Shown: positions 12,593 to 12,879 of the stretch, piece after piece
Layout: the number at the start of each line of letters is the position of its first letter
Numbering within the stretch: the stretch's first letter is position 1
Assembly (NCBI GenBank): GCA_001802655.1
Contig: MGZO01000113.1
Location: forward strand, 5,681 to 18,559
Source of the DNA: Hydrogenophilales bacterium RIFOXYD1_FULL_62_11
GTDB taxonomy: Bacteria; Pseudomonadota; Gammaproteobacteria; Burkholderiales; Thiobacillaceae
Reading direction: 5' to 3'
Length of the DNA stretch: 12,879 bases
Translations under genes and position numbers: made by a program
The notes under the pieces: generated by a model
Database searches by the model: none
Seen by the model: the letters and a program-made list of their open reading frames with translations, nothing else
Told to the model about the DNA's origin: nothing

Positions 12593-12730
12593 GAGAGGAA
12601 ACCCGGCAGCGGATTGGGCTTGTCCCCTCCTCTTCCGGATCGCCTGTCTTGCCGCCCTGCTTCCCAAGCCACACCTTTCGATCGGAGGCGATCTCCCAGC
12701 CCACTCGATGGTTTGGTGAACGGGCGTGAG
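12593..12730. other. Spacer between umuC and the convergent partial gene
   Basis: A 138-base convergent intergenic stretch. It holds a GATCGCC/GGCGATC pair about 45 bases apart and pyrimidine-rich runs, but no hairpin followed by a T tract. Confidence 0.35.
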
Positions 12731-12879
12731 CTACGCAGCGCGCACCGTAAAGTCTTCGAACAGATCCGCGACTGCCGCGCCGACTGCCTGCAAGGGTTGC
12801 GTGCGGGTCGCATGCTGGTTCAGAAAATCGTCCTGGCATCCCTGACTGCGAAAAGCCTGAATCACATAATGCTTCACGC
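12731..12879 (-). CDS. Partial gene of unknown function, 3' end only
   Basis: On the minus strand an open frame enters from the right edge and ends at a TAG (12731-12733). The 48 residues in view include HYVIQAFRSQGCQDDFLNQH and end in VADLFEDFTVRAA. I do not recognise it. A GTG near the edge (12875-12877) could be a start, but the gene more likely continues outside the window. It is convergent with umuC and so not part of that operon. The even mix of polar and apolar residues, with an acidic helical end, looks like real soluble protein. Confidence 0.45.
   Translation of the reverse strand, partial: VKHYVIQAFRSQGCQDDFLNQHATRTQPLQAVGAAVADLFEDFTVRAA

Noticed and set aside
12291..12839. Minus-strand open frame of 182 codons opposite the umuC end
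   Set aside because: It is a shadow of umuC and of the convergent spacer; its sequence is Arg/Pro/Ser/Gly-rich with no motif.

Overview
The window holds chromosomal DNA of a proteobacterium, most likely a betaproteobacterium or a close gammaproteobacterial relative. This rests on recalled family patterns, not on a search: the ParC stretch around the active site (Gln at the quinolone position, then an NFGSRDGDGAAAMRYTE motif) reads like betaproteobacterial ParC, and the parE-parC and umuDC arrangements fit. Four unrelated blocks sit side by side. That looks like an accessory or rearranged region, not a conserved core locus.

Block 1 (1-4272, + strand) is the 3' part of a tightly packed operon. 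It contains the C-terminal end of a DUF1116/AllG-like protein, then an SsuC/TauC-type ABC permease and its ATPase (both junctions are ATGA overlaps), a putidaredoxin/adrenodoxin-type [2Fe-2S] ferredoxin, a RidA-family deaminase with a TTG start, and an NADH-dependent FAD ferredoxin reductase. Together they suggest uptake of a small, probably nitrogen- or sulfur-containing compound, oxidative attack on it (the oxygenase is not in view), clean-up of reactive enamine/imine products, and perhaps carbamoyl transfer. The substrate cannot be read from the sequence.

Block 2 (4273-5233) is a debris-like junction. It holds a short minus-strand fragment resembling the C-terminus of a type I restriction HsdR subunit, an orphan two-helix membrane protein, and a strong Shine-Dalgarno followed by only a 38-codon ORF.

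Block 3 (5234-9576, - strand) is an intact topoisomerase IV operon, parE then parC, with an ATGA overlap and a possible T-tract terminator at 5054-5079. About 600 bp without a convincing gene follows (9577-10176), then a small heavy-metal-associated-like protein lacking CxxC.

Block 4 (10408-12592, + strand) is an SOS mutagenesis operon, umuD-umuC. The UmuD carries an N-terminal extension of about 50 residues with a basic GRP motif and a ribbon-helix-like strand. A near-perfect 29-bp AT-rich palindrome overlaps its start codon. This pairing suggests a self-cleaving UmuD that represses its own operon and is the most interesting signal in the window. A partial minus-strand gene of unknown function runs off the right end.
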